From Rhodococcoides kyotonense (lineage in GTDB: Bacteria; Actinomycetota; Actinomycetes; Mycobacteriales; Mycobacteriaceae), in NCBI RefSeq assembly GCF_001645385.1, contig NZ_LVHI01000012.1, positions 162,404-226,403 of the forward strand: a DNA stretch of 64,000 nucleotides, written 5' to 3'. The notes below the pieces were generated by a model. It worked only from the letters and a program-made list of their open reading frames with translations, was not told the origin of the DNA and searched no databases. Below are positions 1 through 9,451 of the stretch, one piece after another. Position numbers and translations under genes: made by a program. How positions within the stretch are numbered: position 1 is the first letter of the stretch; each line of letters begins with the position of its first letter.

Positions 1-1508
1 CAGGCGCGATTCTCATGGCCGTCGGCGCGCTCGGCGCAGGAGCGCAACCGGTCCTGCAGAATCCGGTCGCCGGAGTCCGGGTGCTGAGCCTGCCGTCGCG
101 CATGGCGAGCTCGGCTCTGACGATCACCATGACCGGAACCGTCATCGTCGTGTTGGCATGGCTGTTGCTCGGCCGCTTCGCCGTCGGGCGTCTGCGCGAC
201 GGATCGGTCCCCCGACGAATGACGCGTTCCCAACTCGATCGCACCCTGCTGCTGTGGATCCTTCCGCTGTGCGTCGCACCGCCGATGTTCTCCCGCGACG
301 TCTACTCCTACCTCGCCCAGAGCGAGATCACCGCGCGAGGCCTCGACCCCTACGAGATCGGGCCGGCAGGGGCACTCGGCGTCGACAACGTCCTGACGCG
401 GACCGTTCCCAACATCTGGCGAGACACGCCTGCGCCGTACGGCCCGTTCTTCCTCTGGATCGGGCGCGGCATCACGTGGCTGACGGGTGAGAACATCGTC
501 GCGGGCATCTTCCTGCATCGGTTGCTTGCCCTCGTCGGTGTCGCGTTGATCGTCTGGGCGCTACCCCGCCTCGCTCGGCGCTGCGGTGTCGCCGCGGTCA
601 GCGCGTTGTGGCTCGGTGCCGCCAACCCCCTGCTGCTCTTCCACCTGGTGGCGGGCATCCACAACGAAGCCCTGATGATCGGACTGATGCTCGCCGGTAC
701 CGAGCTCGCGTTGCGCGCCATCGAATCCGCGTCGCCCATCAGGAACGCGTCGTTGGCTCTTCTGCTGTCCGGCGCGGCGCTGATCGCCCTGTCGTCGACG
801 GTGAAGATCCCGTCGCTGCTCGCGCTCGGGTTCGTCGGGATGGCACTCGCCCGACGATGGGGCGGAACGGTCAAGGCCGTCGTCTCGGCGGCAGCGCTGC
901 TCGGTGTCGTGGCGGTGATCGTGCACGTCGGGGTCAGTCTCGCGAGTGGCCTCGGCTTCGGGTGGGTGCACACCCTCGGGACCGCGAGCGTCGTGCGCAG
1001 CTGGATGTCGATCCCGACCATCCTGGGCGTCGGCACCGGGTTCGTCGGCGTGCTCCTCGGCCTCGGCGACCACACGACGGCTATGCTGAGTCTCACACGA
1101 CCGATCGCGTCGGTCGTCGCAGGCTTCGTCGCGATCAGGATGCTGGTCGCGGTCCTGAAGGGACGGTTGCACCCGGTCGGCGCGCTCGGCGTCTCGCTCG
1201 GTGCGCTCGTACTGCTGTTCCCGGTGGTCCAGCCGTGGTACCTGCTGTGGGCGGTCATCCCGCTCGCGGCGTGGGCGACACGGCCTGCGTTCCGTGTTCC
1301 TGCGATCGTCTTCTCGACGATCGTCAGCGTCATCCTCATGCCGAACGGCAGCGAGTATCTGCCGTTCCAGATCGTCCAGGCAGCCGTCATGACCATCCTG
1401 ACCATCGGCGTCCTGTATCTCCTGACCCGCTCGACGCTGCCGTGGCGGTCCGAGGTCGGACCGCAGACACGCCGGACATCGGCAGGGGAATACGCTGGTT
1501 CCTCGTGA
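1..1508 (+). CDS. mptB: MptB-type alpha-(1->6)-mannopyranosyltransferase, 5' end cut by window edge
   Basis: Polytopic GT-C glycosyltransferase of the MptA/MptB type. Family knowledge: it uses polyprenyl-phosphate-mannose to build the alpha-1,6-mannan core of lipomannan in Corynebacteriales. About 501 residues are visible, in many hydrophobic segments. The SRDVYSY motif after the first visible loop carries the acidic residue typical of this fold. The frame is open to the left edge (GAIL precedes the first visible Met) and the first segment is already membrane-like, so the true start lies upstream; mycobacterial MptB is longer. The last codons overlap the next gene in a GTGA arrangement, as beside Rv1459c in M. 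tuberculosis. Assignment to MptB rather than a paralogue rests on this context and on residue pattern. Confidence 0.85.
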   Translation, partial: GAILMAVGALGAGAQPVLQNPVAGVRVLSLPSRMASSALTITMTGTVIVVLAWLLLGRFAVGRLRDGSVPRRMTRSQLDRTLLLWILPLCVAPPMFSRDVYSYLAQSEITARGLDPYEIGPAGALGVDNVLTRTVPNIWRDTPAPYGPFFLWIGRGITWLTGENIVAGIFLHRLLALVGVALIVWALPRLARRCGVAAVSALWLGAANPLLLFHLVAGIHNEALMIGLMLAGTELALRAIESASPIRNASLALLLSGAALIALSSTVKIPSLLALGFVGMALARRWGGTVKAVVSAAALLGVVAVIVHVGVSLASGLGFGWVHTLGTASVVRSWMSIPTILGVGTGFVGVLLGLGDHTTAMLSLTRPIASVVAGFVAIRMLVAVLKGRLHPVGALGVSLGALVLLFPVVQPWYLLWAVIPLAAWATRPAFRVPAIVFSTIVSVILMPNGSEYLPFQIVQAAVMTILTIGVLYLLTRSTLPWRSEVGPQTRRTSAGEYAGSS

Positions 1509-2452
1509 TCGTGCGCTCGTCGAACTCCTCGACGCAACCTGCCGTACAGCTGACCGATGTGCGGAAGTCGTACAACGGACTTCTGGCCGTCGACGGACTC
1601 GACATCACCGTCGAACGTGGTCAGGTGCTCGCTCTGCTCGGACCCAACGGAGCAGGCAAGACGACCACCGTCGAGATGTGCGAAGGATTCGTCACCCCTG
1701 ATTCGGGAACCGTCCGAGTGCTCGGCCTCGACCCGATCACGCAATCGGCCCAGCTACGCCCCCGCATCGGTGTCATGTTGCAGGGAGGCGGCGCCTACCC
1801 GGGCGCCAAGGCCGGCGAGATGTTGCACCTGGTCGCGTCGTACTCCGCGAATCCGCTCGACCCCGACTGGCTGCTCACGTGTCTCGGCCTGGACCGCACC
1901 GTCAAGACGCCGTATCGACGGCTGTCCGGCGGTCAACAGCAGCGGCTCGCTCTCGCGTGCGCCATCGTCGGTAGGCCCGAACTGGTCTTTCTCGACGAAC
2001 CGACGGCCGGTCTCGACGCGCAGGCGCGTCTGTTGGTCTGGGAACTCGTCGAGGCGCTGCGGCGGGACGGCGTCAGCGTGCTGCTGACGACCCACCTCAT
2101 GGACGAGGCCGAACAGCTCGCCGACCAGCTCGTCATCGTCGACCACGGCCGTATCGTGGCGTCGGGCACGGCATCGGAACTGACGAAGCAGGGCGCCGAG
2201 GGACGCCTTCGCTTCACCGCTCCCCCTGGCCTCGAGCTCTCGCTTCTCGACGCCGCCCTCCCCGTCGGCTATCGACCGTCCGAGGAGTCGCCCGGCTCGT
2301 ACGTGATCGAGGGCGTCATCGAACCGGACATCCTCGTGACGGTGACGTCGTGGTGCGCACAGCAGAACGTTCTCGCGACGGAACTCCAGGTGGATCAACG
2401 TCGCCTGGAAGACGTGTTTCTCGAATTGACCGGCAGGGAGCTCAGACGATGA
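1505..2452 (+). CDS. ABC transporter ATP-binding protein
   Basis: Nucleotide-binding subunit of an ABC-2 type exporter, 315 residues from the GTG at 1505. Walker A is LLGPNGAGKTT (about residues 44-54), the signature is LSGGQQQRLALA, Walker B is LVFLDEPTAGLD, and the switch histidine is in TTHLMDEAEQ. A C-terminal region of about 80 residues follows the ATPase core, as in DrrA/CcmA-like subunits. GTGA overlaps the mptB stop, and an ATGA overlap couples it to the permease that follows. It corresponds in position and length to Rv1458c. An alternative GTG lies two codons downstream at 1511. The substrate is unknown; closeness to heme A genes is conserved in relatives but does not prove a role in heme handling. 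Confidence 0.92.
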   Translation: MIVRSSNSSTQPAVQLTDVRKSYNGLLAVDGLDITVERGQVLALLGPNGAGKTTTVEMCEGFVTPDSGTVRVLGLDPITQSAQLRPRIGVMLQGGGAYPGAKAGEMLHLVASYSANPLDPDWLLTCLGLDRTVKTPYRRLSGGQQQRLALACAIVGRPELVFLDEPTAGLDAQARLLVWELVEALRRDGVSVLLTTHLMDEAEQLADQLVIVDHGRIVASGTASELTKQGAEGRLRFTAPPGLELSLLDAALPVGYRPSEESPGSYVIEGVIEPDILVTVTSWCAQQNVLATELQVDQRRLEDVFLELTGRELRR

Positions 2453-3246
2453 CGGTGCGCAAGGACGCACGCAGCGACAACCGTTTCGACGCGGGACTCT
2501 TCACACCCGACCCGTCGCCGAACTCGCCACTCACGATGCTGACGTCGCAGTCCATGCTCGAGCTGAAGTTGTTGCTGCGCAACGGCGAACAGCTTCTGCT
2601 GACGATGTTCATCCCCATCACGTTGCTCGTGGGTCTCACTCTTCTGCCCCTCGGCGCGATGGGCAAGGAACCCGTCGACCAGGTCGTGCCCGCGGTGATG
2701 ATGGTCGCGATCATGTCGACGGCGTTCACCGGACAGGCCATCGCAGTCGGATTCGATCGCCGTTACGGCGCATTGAAACGTCTGGGTGCGACGCCGCTGC
2801 CCAAGTGGGGCATCATCGGCGGCAAGGCCGTGGCCGTCGTACTCGTCGTCGTCCTGCAGTCGGTACTGCTCGGCGCCATCGGGGCGTTGCTGGGGTGGCG
2901 CCCCGGCGCAGGCGGACTGGTACTCGGCGCGGTGATCATCGCCCTCGGGACCGTCACGTTCGCGACGATGGGTCTGCTGCTCGGCGGAACTCTGCGCGCG
3001 GAGATCGTGCTCGCGCTCGCCAACATCCTCTGGTTCGTGATGCTCGGAATCGGCTCGCTCGTCGTGCTGAGCGACGACCTGCCGGTCGCGCTGCACACCA
3101 TCGCGCGGTTCGTCCCGTCCGGGGCCCTTGCGGAAGCACTCGGCAACGCGGTGTCCGGTTCGTGGGACTGGTTCGGCGTCGCCGTGCTCGCCGGCTGGAC
3201 CGTCGTCTGTTCCTGGCTGGCCGTTCGGCTGTTCAAGTTCGTCTGA
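2449..3246 (+). CDS. ABC-2 type transporter permease
   Basis: Membrane subunit paired with the preceding ATPase, 265 residues. After a polar N-terminus of about 30 residues there are roughly six hydrophobic segments, including LLLTMFIPITLLVGLTLLPL and a Gly/Ala/Val-rich middle pair. The RRYGALKRLGATPLP loop is typical of ABC-2 permeases. The start ATG at 2449 overlaps the upstream stop (ATGA), which fixes it well. It matches Rv1457c in position and size. Substrate not inferable from sequence. Confidence 0.9.
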   Translation: MTVRKDARSDNRFDAGLFTPDPSPNSPLTMLTSQSMLELKLLLRNGEQLLLTMFIPITLLVGLTLLPLGAMGKEPVDQVVPAVMMVAIMSTAFTGQAIAVGFDRRYGALKRLGATPLPKWGIIGGKAVAVVLVVVLQSVLLGAIGALLGWRPGAGGLVLGAVIIALGTVTFATMGLLLGGTLRAEIVLALANILWFVMLGIGSLVVLSDDLPVALHTIARFVPSGALAEALGNAVSGSWDWFGVAVLAGWTVVCSWLAVRLFKFV

Positions 3247-3281
3247 CCGGGGTCAACGACAGCCTGTAGTTGATCGACCAC

Positions 3282-3287
3282 TACGAT
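3282..3287 (+). promoter_or_regulatory. Putative -10 hexamer of a leaderless ctaA transcript
   Basis: TACGAT followed by exactly six bases and then the GTG at 3294. In actinobacteria this spacing places the transcription start on the start codon. No good -35 hexamer is visible. It supports GTG 3294 over the upstream TTG at 3270. Confidence 0.5.
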
Positions 3288-3293
3288 CACCAC

Positions 3294-4262
3294 GTGCTGT
3301 ATCGAGCGTTTCTGAGCGTCGTCGACCGTCTTCCGCTGCCCTCGCTTCGAGTGCAGAAGATCCTGGCGTTCATCGTCATCCTGACCCAGGGCGGCATCGC
3401 CGTGACCGGCGCGATCGTGCGCGTCACGGCGTCCGGACTCGGATGCCCGACGTGGCCGCAGTGCTTCCCCGGCAGTTTCACGCCGGTCGGTGTGTCGGAA
3501 GTACCGGTGCTGCACCAGGCAGTCGAGTTCGGAAACCGGCTTCTGACGTTCGTCGTCGTGCTCGCCGCTGCAGCGATCGTCCTCGCCGTGACGCGGGCGC
3601 GTCGTCGTCGCAACGTACTTCTTTTCGCGTGGCTGATGCCGCTCGGAACCGTCGTGCAGGCGATCATCGGCGGATTCACCGTTCTCACCGGTCTGCTGTG
3701 GTGGACCGTCGCCATCCACCTGGTGGTCTCGATGGCGATGGTGTGGCTGGCCACGTTGTTGTACTTCAAGGTCGCCGAACCCGACGAGAACGTCGTGTCC
3801 ACGCGAACCGTGCCCGAGCCTCTGCGCATGCTCGCCGGATTGTCCGGCATCGTGCTCGCAGCCGTGCTCGTCGCGGGCACGATGGTGACCGGCGCAGGCC
3901 CGCACGCCGGCGACAAGAGCATCGACGAGCCGGTTCCGCGTCTCGAGATCGAGATCGTCACGCTGGTGCACCTGCATGCACAGCTGCTCGTTGCCTACCT
4001 CGCCCTTCTGGTCGGACTCGGATTCGCGCTGTACGCCGTGCGAGCCTCCGACACGGTCAAGAAGCGCCTCTGGGTGCTCATCGCGACCGTCGTCGCACAA
4101 GCCCTCGTCGGTGTCGTCCAGTACTTCACGGACGTGCCCGCCGCACTGGTGGCCGTGCACGTGGCCGGAGCGGGCGCCTGCACCGCAGCGACCGCGGCCG
4201 TGTGGGCGGCATGCCGGGCTCGTACTCCTGCCGACGAGCTGGTGGACAGCGCAGCGATCTAG
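3294..4262 (+). CDS. ctaA: Heme A synthase (COX15/CtaA)
   Basis: Converts heme O to heme A for the aa3 cytochrome oxidase, in the membrane. It has 322 residues and about eight transmembrane segments arranged as two similar four-helix halves. Family marks seen: the cysteine pair in GLGCPTWPQC after helix 1, and the histidines in LHQAVEFGNRL, AIHLVVSMAM, HLHAQLLVAYL and AVHVAGAG that serve as heme ligands or lie near them. The open frame extends to a TTG at 3270, but a TACGAT hexamer six bases before the GTG at 3294 and the sequence after it (VLYRAFLS) favour the later start. It is convergent with the unknown gene at 4398-4790, with ctaB just beyond, so both heme-A-pathway enzymes sit together. 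Confidence 0.93.
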   Translation: MLYRAFLSVVDRLPLPSLRVQKILAFIVILTQGGIAVTGAIVRVTASGLGCPTWPQCFPGSFTPVGVSEVPVLHQAVEFGNRLLTFVVVLAAAAIVLAVTRARRRRNVLLFAWLMPLGTVVQAIIGGFTVLTGLLWWTVAIHLVVSMAMVWLATLLYFKVAEPDENVVSTRTVPEPLRMLAGLSGIVLAAVLVAGTMVTGAGPHAGDKSIDEPVPRLEIEIVTLVHLHAQLLVAYLALLVGLGFALYAVRASDTVKKRLWVLIATVVAQALVGVVQYFTDVPAALVAVHVAGAGACTAATAAVWAACRARTPADELVDSAAI

Positions 4263-4362
4263 AGCTGGAAGTCAGACCTCACGAGGGGAGAGGCAGCCGG
4301 TCTCCCCCTCAGACGACCGACTACCTCTCCACTCATATTCGACGCGACCCGGAAACATTCGG

Positions 4363-4380
4363 TTCCCCGGTTTCGGGGAA
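4363..4380. terminator. Short hairpin between convergent genes
   Basis: Seven-base arms TTCCCCG and CGGGGAA around a four-base loop GTTT, placed between the ctaA stop and the stop of the convergent unknown gene. A possible bidirectional terminator; there is no clear T tract on either side. Confidence 0.4.
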
Positions 4381-4397
4381 AATTTCGCGGGTTCGGA

Positions 4398-4790
4398 TTA
4401 CTTCTCGAGCGCTGCGTTACGCGCCTTCGGGAAACGGGTCTGGCGCGCAACCCATCCCGCCATCCGGCGGTAGTGCCCCGGGGCCGGATTGACCGAACTG
4501 ACGAGGTCACGGTCCCATTCCGACTCGCTGAGACTGTCCACCTGGTCGACGAGCGCCCGGGCGATCTCGTCGTTCGCGACGACCTGGTCCCCCAACACGC
4601 CGTCGGCGCCCACGAGGGTCACCCGGGTGCCTGCGCGGCCGATCGGCTGAACGACGACATGTCCGGATCCCCCGTGCTCGCCGACGAACTCACGCACCGC
4701 CTTCAGCGCGCCCGCGGGCACCTCCGTCTGGGGCGCGTCCTCAGCCTGATCCGAAATGTCTTCGAGCGTCTTCTCAGAATCGGTAGCCAT
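4398..4790 (-). CDS. Conserved-looking hypothetical protein, 130 residues
   Basis: Not recognised. It is a soluble acidic protein without signal peptide or membrane helix. The N-terminal 30 residues (SEKTLEDISDQ, then DAPQTEVP) look disordered. A compact middle part follows with alternating hydrophobic positions (GSGHVVVQPIGRAGTRVTLV), and the tail is basic (ARQTRFPKARNAALEK). GC-rich codon use matches its neighbours. The start ATG at 4790 is preceded by TATTGT and exactly six bases, the leaderless pattern. It lies downstream of ctaB on the same strand, with a strong hairpin between, so it is probably transcribed on its own. Position between ctaA and ctaB suggests, but does not show, a respiratory link. 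Confidence 0.75.
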   Translation of the reverse strand: MATDSEKTLEDISDQAEDAPQTEVPAGALKAVREFVGEHGGSGHVVVQPIGRAGTRVTLVGADGVLGDQVVANDEIARALVDQVDSLSESEWDRDLVSSVNPAPGHYRRMAGWVARQTRFPKARNAALEK

Positions 4791-4796
4791 TGCACG

Positions 4797-4802
4797 ACAA
4801 TA
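4797..4802 (-). promoter_or_regulatory. Putative -10 hexamer for the 130-residue protein gene
   Basis: On the minus strand TATTGT is followed by six bases and then ATG 4790. This is a leaderless arrangement, and no Shine-Dalgarno sequence precedes the start. Confidence 0.5.
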
Positions 4803-4846
4803 CCGCTCGGTAACCTCGTGCACGCGTGGAGGGCGCTGCGCGCCCC

Positions 4847-4886
4847 GTGAGCAGAAATGCGTACCGGGGTACGCATTTCTGCTCAC
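4847..4886. terminator. Perfect 19-bp inverted repeat downstream of ctaB
   Basis: Arms GTGAGCAGAAATGCGTACC and its exact reverse complement are separated by only two bases (GG), so the centre would open to form the loop. It lies 8 bases past the ctaB stop and before the promoter of the next gene, which suits a ctaB terminator. No U tract follows. The perfect symmetry is unusual. Confidence 0.6.
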
Positions 4887-4893
4887 ATGCGCG

Positions 4894-5910
4894 TCAGGAG
4901 AACAGCTGTGCGAGCGTGTCCCAGCCGATGACCGAGTCGACCGCGAGTCCGCAGAACACCAGCGCCAGGTACTCGTTCGACAGAATGAAGAGCTTGAGCG
5001 GCTTGACCGGTGTGCCGCCGCGAACGCCGGCGTACAACCGGTGCGCGACGACGAGGAACCACACGCCCGCCGCCAGTGCGACCGCCGCATAGATGACGCC
5101 GGATCCAGGGGCCAACGCGAACGTCGCCAGAACCGTGGCCCAGGCGTAGATCACGATGTGCTTGGTGACCTTGGTTTCCGACGCAACCGCAGGCAACATC
5201 GGCACGTTGGCGGCCTGGTAGTCCTCCTTGTAGCGCAGCATCAGCGCCCATGTGTGCGGCGGCGTCCACAGGAAGATGACCAGGAACATGACGATCGCCT
5301 GCCAGCCGATCGTCCCGGTGACGGCCGACCAGCCGATCATCACGGGCATGCAGCCGGCGGCACCGCCCCAGACGACGTTCTGCGACGTCCGCCGCTTGAG
5401 GACGAGCGTGTAGACGAAGATGTAGAAGCAGATGGTGACGACGGCGAGAATGCCGCTGAGCAGGTTCGTCGTCGCCCACAGCCAGAAGAACGAGACGATG
5501 CCCAGTGTCACGCCGAAGACGAACGCGTGCGACACCGGCATCGCGCCGCGTGCGAGCGGACGCTTCGCCGTCCTGGCCATGACCTTGTCGATGTCCGCGT
5601 CGGCCACCATGTTGAGGCAGTTGGCGCTGGCGGCTGCCATCATTCCGCCGAACAACGTCGTCAGGATCAGCCACGGCTGCACGTGTCCACGGTCGGCGAG
5701 CAGCATGGCCGGGATCGTCGTGACGAGAAGAAGCTCGATGACCCGCGGCTTGGTCAGCGCGACGTACGCCAACACCAGATCGATCGCCCGCTTGGTCGCG
5801 GACTTCTCTCCGGTGGTCTGCGACGGGGCGTCCGCACCGTGTGCGTCGTCCTCGGGGTGGCTAGGGCCGCCTGCGAATCCGTGGCCGCCCGGCCGCTGCC
5901 CCATTCGCAC
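4894..5910 (-). CDS. ctaB: Protoheme IX farnesyltransferase (heme O synthase)
   Basis: UbiA-family membrane prenyltransferase that adds a farnesyl group to heme B, giving heme O, the CtaA substrate. It has 338 residues with about nine hydrophobic segments after a polar N-terminus of roughly 45 residues. Motif 1 is [20 protein letters not shown], with the aspartates that bind Mg-diphosphate. Motif 2 is [14 protein letters not shown]. On the minus strand AAGGAG lies five bases before the GTG at 5910 and eleven before an ATG at 5904, so either may be used; I chose 5910. It is divergent from tkt across a 309-base region, an arrangement also known in mycobacteria. Confidence 0.93.
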   Translation of the reverse strand: MRMGQRPGGHGFAGGPSHPEDDAHGADAPSQTTGEKSATKRAIDLVLAYVALTKPRVIELLLVTTIPAMLLADRGHVQPWLILTTLFGGMMAAASANCLNMVADADIDKVMARTAKRPLARGAMPVSHAFVFGVTLGIVSFFWLWATTNLLSGILAVVTICFYIFVYTLVLKRRTSQNVVWGGAAGCMPVMIGWSAVTGTIGWQAIVMFLVIFLWTPPHTWALMLRYKEDYQAANVPMLPAVASETKVTKHIVIYAWATVLATFALAPGSGVIYAAVALAAGVWFLVVAHRLYAGVRGGTPVKPLKLFILSNEYLALVFCGLAVDSVIGWDTLAQLFS

Positions 5911-6219
5911 TACGTCTCCTTGCACGGGCTCGAAACACATGAACACTCGAACTACTGCACGCACACGTCGACACCGAGAACTTCGGTGCGGATGCGTACT
6001 ACTACAAGCGATGGTAGACGTCGACCATCCCGACTCCAATTCTCAGGGCACCCAAAGTGAGCAATGCGTCGCTCCCCGGTTACGCCGACGCGACCGGGAG
6101 GGGGAAGGCACGACATCGGACCGCCGCGGAACTAGGCTGGTGGGCGACGTGTTTCCGATGCGCTGAAATCGGTGCGCGCAACTGGCCTTACTCGTACCAA
6201 TGTCAGGAGATCTCTGCTC
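5911..6219. other. Divergent intergenic region ctaB / tkt
   Basis: 309 bases without a supportable gene. The left end holds the ctaB ribosome binding site (AAGGAG on the minus strand). The right end holds the tkt ribosome binding site (AGGAGA at 6205-6210) and a TAGGCT hexamer at 6133-6138 that could be a tkt -10 element with a leader of about 75-80 bases. No convincing hairpin or riboswitch is seen. Confidence 0.6.
6133..6138 (+). promoter_or_regulatory. Possible -10 element for the tkt operon
   Basis: TAGGCT, the same hexamer that occurs before rpe, pyrR and the gene at 52557. No clear -35 hexamer lies upstream, so the call is tentative. Confidence 0.3.
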
Positions 6220-8319
6220 GTGTCGATCACAGACGATATTGACGTCCTCACCACGGCGCACCACCCCAGCGACTGGACGGACCTGGACACCAGGGCGGTC
6301 GATACCGTCAGAGTCCTCGCTGCGGATGCGGTACAGAAGGTCGGCAACGGGCACCCCGGCACGGCCATGAGCCTGGCCCCGCTCGCCTACACGCTTTTTC
6401 AGCGCACCATGCGCCACGACCCCAACGACACCCACTGGATCGGACGCGACCGTTTCGTCCTCTCGTGCGGACACTCGAGCCTGACGCTCTACCTGCAGCT
6501 GTACTTGGGCGGATTCGGTCTCGAGCTCATCGACATCGAGTCGCTGCGTACCTTCAAGTCCAAGACCCCCGGCCACCCGGAGTTCCGCCACACCGACGGC
6601 GTCGAGATCACGACGGGTCCCCTCGGCCAGGGTCTCGCGTCCGCTGTCGGTATGGCCATGGCGTCGCGACGCGAACGCGGCCTGTTCGACCCCGAGCCCG
6701 CGCTCGGTGACAGCCCCTTCGATCACTTCATCTACGTCATCGCCTCCGACGGCGACATCGAAGAAGGTGTGACGTCCGAGGCGTCGTCGCTCGCAGGAAC
6801 GCAGCAGCTCGGCAACCTGATCCTGTTCTACGACGACAACAAGATCTCGATCGAGCACGCCACCGACATCGCGCTGTCGGAGGACACGGCAGCTCGGTAC
6901 GAGGCGTACGGCTGGCACGTCCAGGTCGTCGAGGGCGGCGAGAACGTCGTGGCGATCGAAGAGGCCATCGAGAAGGCCAAGGCCGTCACCGACAAGCCGT
7001 CGATCATCGTGCTGCGCACGATCATCGGCTTCCCTGCTCCGACGATGATGAACACCGGCGCCGTGCACGGTGCCGCTCTCGGCGACGAAGAGGTCGCGAA
7101 GGTCAAGCAGGCGCTCGACTTCGACCCCGAGAAGAAGTTCGAGGTCTCCGACGAGGTCATCGCGCACACCCGGTCGCTGCAGGAACGCGGACGCAAGGCC
7201 CACGCCGAGTGGAACACCCAGTTCGACGCATGGGCCGCACGTGAGCCCGAGCGCAAGCAGCTGCTCGACCGGCTGACCGCGGGCACCCTGCCCGAGAACT
7301 GGACCGACGTCCTCCCGTCCTGGGAGCCCGGTAGCAAGGCCATCGCGACGCGCGCCGCGTCCGGCGAGGTGCTGAGCGCCGTCGGACCGGTCCTTCCCGA
7401 ACTCTGGGGCGGATCCGCCGACCTCGCGGGCAGCAACAACACGACCATCAAGGGCGCCAAGTCCTTCGGCCCCACGTCGATCTCCACCGACGACTGGGAC
7501 GCCGAGCCCTACGGACGCACGCTGCACTTCGGTATCCGTGAGCACGCGATGGGGTCGATCCTGTCGGGCATCGTCATGCACGGACCGACCCGCGCCTACG
7601 GCGGTACGTTCATGCAGTTCAGCGACTACATGCGTCCGGCGGTGCGTCTGGCGTCGTTGATGGACATCGATCCGATCTACGTGTGGACCCACGATTCCAT
7701 CGGCCTCGGTGAGGACGGCCCGACGCACCAGCCCGTCGAGCACCTCGCCGCGTTGCGTGCCATTCCGAACCTGTCCGTCGTCCGCCCGGGCGACGCCAAC
7801 GAAACCGCGTTCGCCTGGCAGGCCGTGCTGGCGCGCTCCAGCAGCAGCGGCCCCGTCGGTTTGGCACTGACCCGTCAGGGCATCCCGATTCTCGAGGGCA
7901 CGAGCTACGAGGGTGTGTCGAAGGGCGCCTACATCCTCTCCGAGTCCTCGAAGGCGGCTCCGGACGTCGTCCTCATCGGCACCGGCTCGGAACTGCAGTA
8001 CGCCGTCGAGGCGCAGACGACTCTCGAGGAGCAGGGCATCGCGGCTCGCGTCGTGTCCATGCCGTGTGTCGAGTGGTTCTTCAGCCAGGACCAGAACTAC
8101 CGCGACCAGGTCATTCCGCCCACCGTCAAGGCGCGCGTCTCCATCGAGGCGGGCATCGCGATGCCGTGGTACCGGATCGTCGGCGGCTTCGGCGAGATCA
8201 TCTCGCTCGAGCACTACGGCGAGTCGGCGGACGCCAAGACGCTGTTCCGCGAGTACGGATTCACGGCCGAGGCCGTGGTCGCTGCCGCACAGCGCTCGAT
8301 CACCAATGTGAAGGGATAA
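6220..8319 (+). CDS. tkt: Transketolase
   Basis: Thiamine-diphosphate enzyme of the non-oxidative pentose phosphate pathway, moving two-carbon units between sugar phosphates. 699 residues, the usual length. The cofactor motif runs from SDGDIEEG to LFYDDNKIS (about residues 165-195). An early substrate histidine is in GNGHPGTAMS, and the C-terminal half carries IREHAMGSI and THDSIGLGEDGPTHQPVEHL. The open frame extends 48 bases further upstream, but GTG 6220 has AGGAGA nine bases before it and gives the family N-terminus. It is the first gene of tkt-tal-zwf-opcA-pgl, which have 3-base gaps, 4-base gaps or overlaps between them. Confidence 0.97.
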   Translation: MSITDDIDVLTTAHHPSDWTDLDTRAVDTVRVLAADAVQKVGNGHPGTAMSLAPLAYTLFQRTMRHDPNDTHWIGRDRFVLSCGHSSLTLYLQLYLGGFGLELIDIESLRTFKSKTPGHPEFRHTDGVEITTGPLGQGLASAVGMAMASRRERGLFDPEPALGDSPFDHFIYVIASDGDIEEGVTSEASSLAGTQQLGNLILFYDDNKISIEHATDIALSEDTAARYEAYGWHVQVVEGGENVVAIEEAIEKAKAVTDKPSIIVLRTIIGFPAPTMMNTGAVHGAALGDEEVAKVKQALDFDPEKKFEVSDEVIAHTRSLQERGRKAHAEWNTQFDAWAAREPERKQLLDRLTAGTLPENWTDVLPSWEPGSKAIATRAASGEVLSAVGPVLPELWGGSADLAGSNNTTIKGAKSFGPTSISTDDWDAEPYGRTLHFGIREHAMGSILSGIVMHGPTRAYGGTFMQFSDYMRPAVRLASLMDIDPIYVWTHDSIGLGEDGPTHQPVEHLAALRAIPNLSVVRPGDANETAFAWQAVLARSSSSGPVGLALTRQGIPILEGTSYEGVSKGAYILSESSKAAPDVVLIGTGSELQYAVEAQTTLEEQGIAARVVSMPCVEWFFSQDQNYRDQVIPPTVKARVSIEAGIAMPWYRIVGGFGEIISLEHYGESADAKTLFREYGFTAEAVVAAAQRSITNVKG

Positions 8320-8322
8320 CCC

Positions 8323-9447
8323 ATGACCCAGAACAAGAACCTCGCAGATCTGTCCGCAGCAGGCGTATCCGTCTGGCTCGACGACCTGTCCCGCGACCGC
8401 ATCAACTCCGGCAACCTGCAGGAGCTGATCGAGAGCAAGAGCGTCGTCGGCGTGACGACCAACCCGTCGATCTTCCAGGCAGCGCTGAGCAAGGGCGACG
8501 CCTACGACGCGCAGGTTCGTGAGCTGGCCGAGCGAGGCGCCGACGTCGACGCCACCATCCGCACGGTCACCACCGACGACGTGCGCAACGCGTGCGACAT
8601 CTTCGCTCCCGTCTTCGAGTCGACGGCAGGAGTCGACGGCCGCGTCTCCATCGAGGTCGATCCCCGCCTGGCGCACGACACCGAGAAGACCGTCGCGCAG
8701 GCCGTCGAGCTGTGGAAGATCGTCGACCGCCCGAACGTGCTCATCAAGATTCCCGCGACCGAAGCCGGCATTCCCGCGATCGCCAAGGTCATCGGAGAGG
8801 GCATCAGCGTCAACGTCACACTGATCTTCTCCGTCGAGCGGTACGAGGCGGTCATCGGCGCCTACCTCGAGGGACTGGAGGCTGCGCGCGCCGCAGGCCA
8901 CGATCTGTCCAGAATCCACTCGGTCGCTTCGTTCTTCGTCTCGCGCGTCGACACCGAGATCGATGCACGCCTGGACAAGATCGGCACCCCCGAGGCCGAG
9001 GAACTCAAGGGCAAGGCTGCTCTGGCGAACGCTCGCCTGGCCTACGTCGCGTACCAGCAGGCGTTCGAGGTCGGACCGCGTTTCCACGAGCTCGCCGGAT
9101 CCGGCGGACGTCCGCAGCGCCCGCTGTGGGCGTCGACCGGTGTCAAGAACCCCGCGTACCCGGACACGCTCTACGTCACCGACCTGGTGTCGCCGAACAC
9201 CGTCAACACGATGCCCGAGAAGACTCTCGATGCTGTCGCCGACCACGGTGAGATCACCGGTGACACGATCTCGGGCAAGGGTCAGGAGTCGCAGGAAGTC
9301 TTCGACAAGCTCTCCGCCATCGGCATCGACGTCACCGACGTGTTCCTGACGCTCGAGAACGAGGGTGTCGCCAAGTTCGAGGCGTCGTGGACCGAGTTGC
9401 TCGACGCCACCGGCGAACAGCTCCGCCAAGCGGGCCAGAAGAGCTAG
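8323..9447 (+). CDS. tal: Transaldolase
   Basis: Transfers a dihydroxyacetone unit between sugar phosphates. It has 374 residues, the size of the actinobacterial type. The Schiff-base lysine is in [12 protein letters not shown] (about residue 140). Other family marks are [10 protein letters not shown] near residue 45, and [11 protein letters not shown] and [11 protein letters not shown] after the lysine. ATG 8323 lies 3 bases after the tkt stop with an AAGGGAT ribosome binding site inside the end of tkt, so the two genes are tightly coupled. Confidence 0.97.
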   Translation: MTQNKNLADLSAAGVSVWLDDLSRDRINSGNLQELIESKSVVGVTTNPSIFQAALSKGDAYDAQVRELAERGADVDATIRTVTTDDVRNACDIFAPVFESTAGVDGRVSIEVDPRLAHDTEKTVAQAVELWKIVDRPNVLIKIPATEAGIPAIAKVIGEGISVNVTLIFSVERYEAVIGAYLEGLEAARAAGHDLSRIHSVASFFVSRVDTEIDARLDKIGTPEAEELKGKAALANARLAYVAYQQAFEVGPRFHELAGSGGRPQRPLWASTGVKNPAYPDTLYVTDLVSPNTVNTMPEKTLDAVADHGEITGDTISGKGQESQEVFDKLSAIGIDVTDVFLTLENEGVAKFEASWTELLDATGEQLRQAGQKS

Positions 9448-9451
9448 AGAC

